Positions 13,956-15,400 of a stretch of DNA of 15,400 nucleotides are shown here, in pieces. Under the pieces are notes generated by a model. It ran no database searches. It saw nothing but the letters and a program-made list of their open reading frames with translations, and was not told where the DNA came from. The position numbers were made by a program, and so were the translations under genes. Each line of letters begins with the position of its first letter. Within the stretch, counting starts at the first letter, position 1. This stretch comes from UBA4660 sp002405435 (lineage in GTDB: Bacteria; Bacteroidota; Bacteroidia; Flavobacteriales_D; Sanyastnellaceae), in the NCBI GenBank assembly GCA_036747335.1, contig DAIOCL010000061.1:1-15400 (forward strand), in the 5' to 3' direction.

Positions 13956-15400
13956 ATGAAAAGAAAATTAATGAACATGGTGTTGGCAGCCTGCTGCTGT
14001 TGTGAAACAGCACTACCCTTAAGCGGGCAGGTGCATACCATAAACCGCATTGATCCACCCTACTGGTTTACGGGCATGGACGATAGCCGTGTTGAATTGC
14101 TGGTGCAGGGTAAAGACCTATTGCCGACACGGGTAAGTGCCGGGAGTAACTGCCAGGTTATTTCGGCAGAATTAGCTGATAACCACAACTTTATGTATGT
14201 CACACTCGAGACGAGGCGCATGCGGAATCCGGGCACAGTGACCCTGGTTTTTGAAGACGAAACGGGCCGGTTACCGGTGGAATATGTATTTCGGCAAAAA
14301 CAACACAAACCGGTGCCACATGGTCCGTCAGACCTGATGTACCTCGCCATGCCCGACCGCTTTGCCAATGGCGAGTCGGCCAACGATACGCACCCTGCGC
14401 TGGCCGAACCGTCTGACCGCACTGCACCCAAAGGCAGGCATGGAGGAGACCTGGCTGGGGTCTCGGAGCGTCTGGCTTACCTGCGCGAACTGGGAGTGAC
14501 CTCTCTATGGCTGAACCCCGTGCAGGAAAACAACCAGCCACGCGAGTCATACCACGGCTATGCCATCACCGACCATTATGCGGTTGACCGGCGGCTTGGC
14601 ACCCTGTCAGAATACCTTGCCCTTTCGGCCGAATGCAAGGCTGCGGGCATCAAGATGGTCATGGATGTCATCTATAACCACTGGGGAAGCGAGCACTACC
14701 TCAACAACCATCTGCCCGACACGACCTGGGTCAACTGGCACGAAGGATTTGTGCGCACCAACTACCGGGCGGAGACGCTGATGGATCCGCATGCGAGCGC
14801 AGCAGACCGAAAGCGAATGACCGACGGCTGGTTTGCCAATCAGATGCCCGATCTCAACCAGCGGAATCCGCACCTGGCGCGCTACCTGATTCAAAATACG
14901 CTGTGGTGGATTGAAACAGCGCAACTCGACGGTTTGCGCATTGACACCTATGCCTACCCTGATGCGGATTTTATGCGCAACCTCTGCCGCACCTTGGCCC
15001 GCGAGTATCCTAACTTGTTTGTGTTCGGAGAAACCTGGGTGCAGGGATCTCCCATTCAGGCCTGGTTTACGCGTGACCACCGGGTCAGCAAACTGGGTGC
15101 CTTCAGCGAAACTGTGCCTGTTTCGCTCACCGATTTTCAACTCTACTATGCCATCACGGAAGGCCTCAATGAGCCTTTTGGCTGGACCACCGGATTGTCT
15201 AAGATACAACTAACCCTGGCGCATGACTACCTCTACCCTGCCCCTTCACACCTTGTTACCTTTCTCGACAACCACGACCTCGGGCGCATTTATTCTGTGC
15301 TCGGGGAAGATTTTTTGCGGTGGAAAATGGCCATGGCATTGTTGCTGACTACGCGGGGAATTCCCTGTATCTATTATGGAACGGAAGTGCTGATGAAAAA
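13956..15400 (+). CDS. GH13 alpha-glucan hydrolase, SusA-like neopullulanase/cyclomaltodextrinase (3' partial)
   Basis: The frame is open from ATG 13956 to the window end (481 residues visible; about 130-140 are probably missing relative to SusA of Bacteroides, about 617 residues). After an N-terminal export signal comes the cyclomaltodextrinase-type N-terminal beta domain (NRIDPPYWFTGMDD...VELLVQG). The TIM barrel begins near PSDLMYLAMPDRFANG. All four GH13 signature regions are present: D237-VIYNH242, GLRID with R328 and the nucleophile D330, GETW with the acid/base E359, and DNHD with D441. It should cleave alpha-1,4 bonds in starch, pullulan or cyclodextrins in the periplasm or at the surface. 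The N-terminus has four consecutive cysteines (13-16), so it is unclear whether this is a lipoprotein signal (VLAAC) or a type I signal ending near SGQ. It is divergent from the starch-binding protein. Confidence 0.93.
   Translation, partial: MKRKLMNMVLAACCCCETALPLSGQVHTINRIDPPYWFTGMDDSRVELLVQGKDLLPTRVSAGSNCQVISAELADNHNFMYVTLETRRMRNPGTVTLVFEDETGRLPVEYVFRQKQHKPVPHGPSDLMYLAMPDRFANGESANDTHPALAEPSDRTAPKGRHGGDLAGVSERLAYLRELGVTSLWLNPVQENNQPRESYHGYAITDHYAVDRRLGTLSEYLALSAECKAAGIKMVMDVIYNHWGSEHYLNNHLPDTTWVNWHEGFVRTNYRAETLMDPHASAADRKRMTDGWFANQMPDLNQRNPHLARYLIQNTLWWIETAQLDGLRIDTYAYPDADFMRNLCRTLAREYPNLFVFGETWVQGSPIQAWFTRDHRVSKLGAFSETVPVSLTDFQLYYAITEGLNEPFGWTTGLSKIQLTLAHDYLYPAPSHLVTFLDNHDLGRIYSVLGEDFLRWKMAMALLLTTRGIPCIYYGTEVLMK

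Noticed and set aside
13864..14058. N-terminal extension of the starch-binding protein by 65 residues
   Set aside because: It crosses the divergent promoter region and the GH13 start, and the signal peptide begins at 13863.

Overview
The window reads as a chromosomal segment of a Bacteroidota bacterium, probably a free-living, gliding-type lineage of the Flavobacteriales/Chitinophagales kind. Three proteins end in type A C-terminal sorting domains of the type IX secretion system (T9SS), a fourth (the cytochrome) has a probable one, and two carry SprB-type repeats. Five transcription units on the minus strand are preceded by a match to the Bacteroidota -7 promoter box TAnnTTTG. Shine-Dalgarno sequences are not evident. 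No insertion sequence, prophage, CRISPR array or tRNA was seen.

Layout, left to right. (1) Positions 2-982 (+) hold the 3' end of a secreted modular protein with Cys-rich repeats, a PPC-like beta domain and a C-terminal dockerin-like Ca-binding pair; a strong terminator follows. (2) A minus-strand cluster transcribed folD -> ribD -> EamA/DMT transporter (3874 down to 1075) has a 4-base ATGA overlap between folD and ribD. It couples one-carbon folate and riboflavin synthesis with a membrane exporter or importer. (3) A pentaheme c-type cytochrome with a probable T9SS tail (5875-3980, minus) lies directly downstream of the RNase P RNA gene rnpB (6293-5887, minus). (4) Two tandem paralogous secreted proteins of about 900 aa follow (9067-6371 and 12025-9311, minus). 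Each has the same Cys-rich N-terminal domain, one Cys-rich spacer module, about seven SprB-like beta repeats and a T9SS tail. (5) A starch locus sits at the right end. A secreted protein with four AMPK/CBM48-like carbohydrate-binding modules (13863-12139, minus) is divergent from a SusA-like GH13 neopullulanase/cyclomaltodextrinase (13956 to beyond the window end, +). Their 92-bp shared promoter region contains a perfect 6+5+6 palindrome and a 9-base direct repeat.

Taken together, most of the window encodes cell-surface or secreted functions (adhesin-like SprB proteins, surface cytochrome, starch capture and hydrolysis). These are interleaved with housekeeping genes (rnpB, folD, ribD). I did not find a clearly unprecedented defence or mobile system. 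The points most worth following are the shared N-terminal domain of the SprB paralogs, the extracellular cytochrome squeezed against rnpB, the possible flavin role of the EamA transporter, and the candidate operator of the starch locus.
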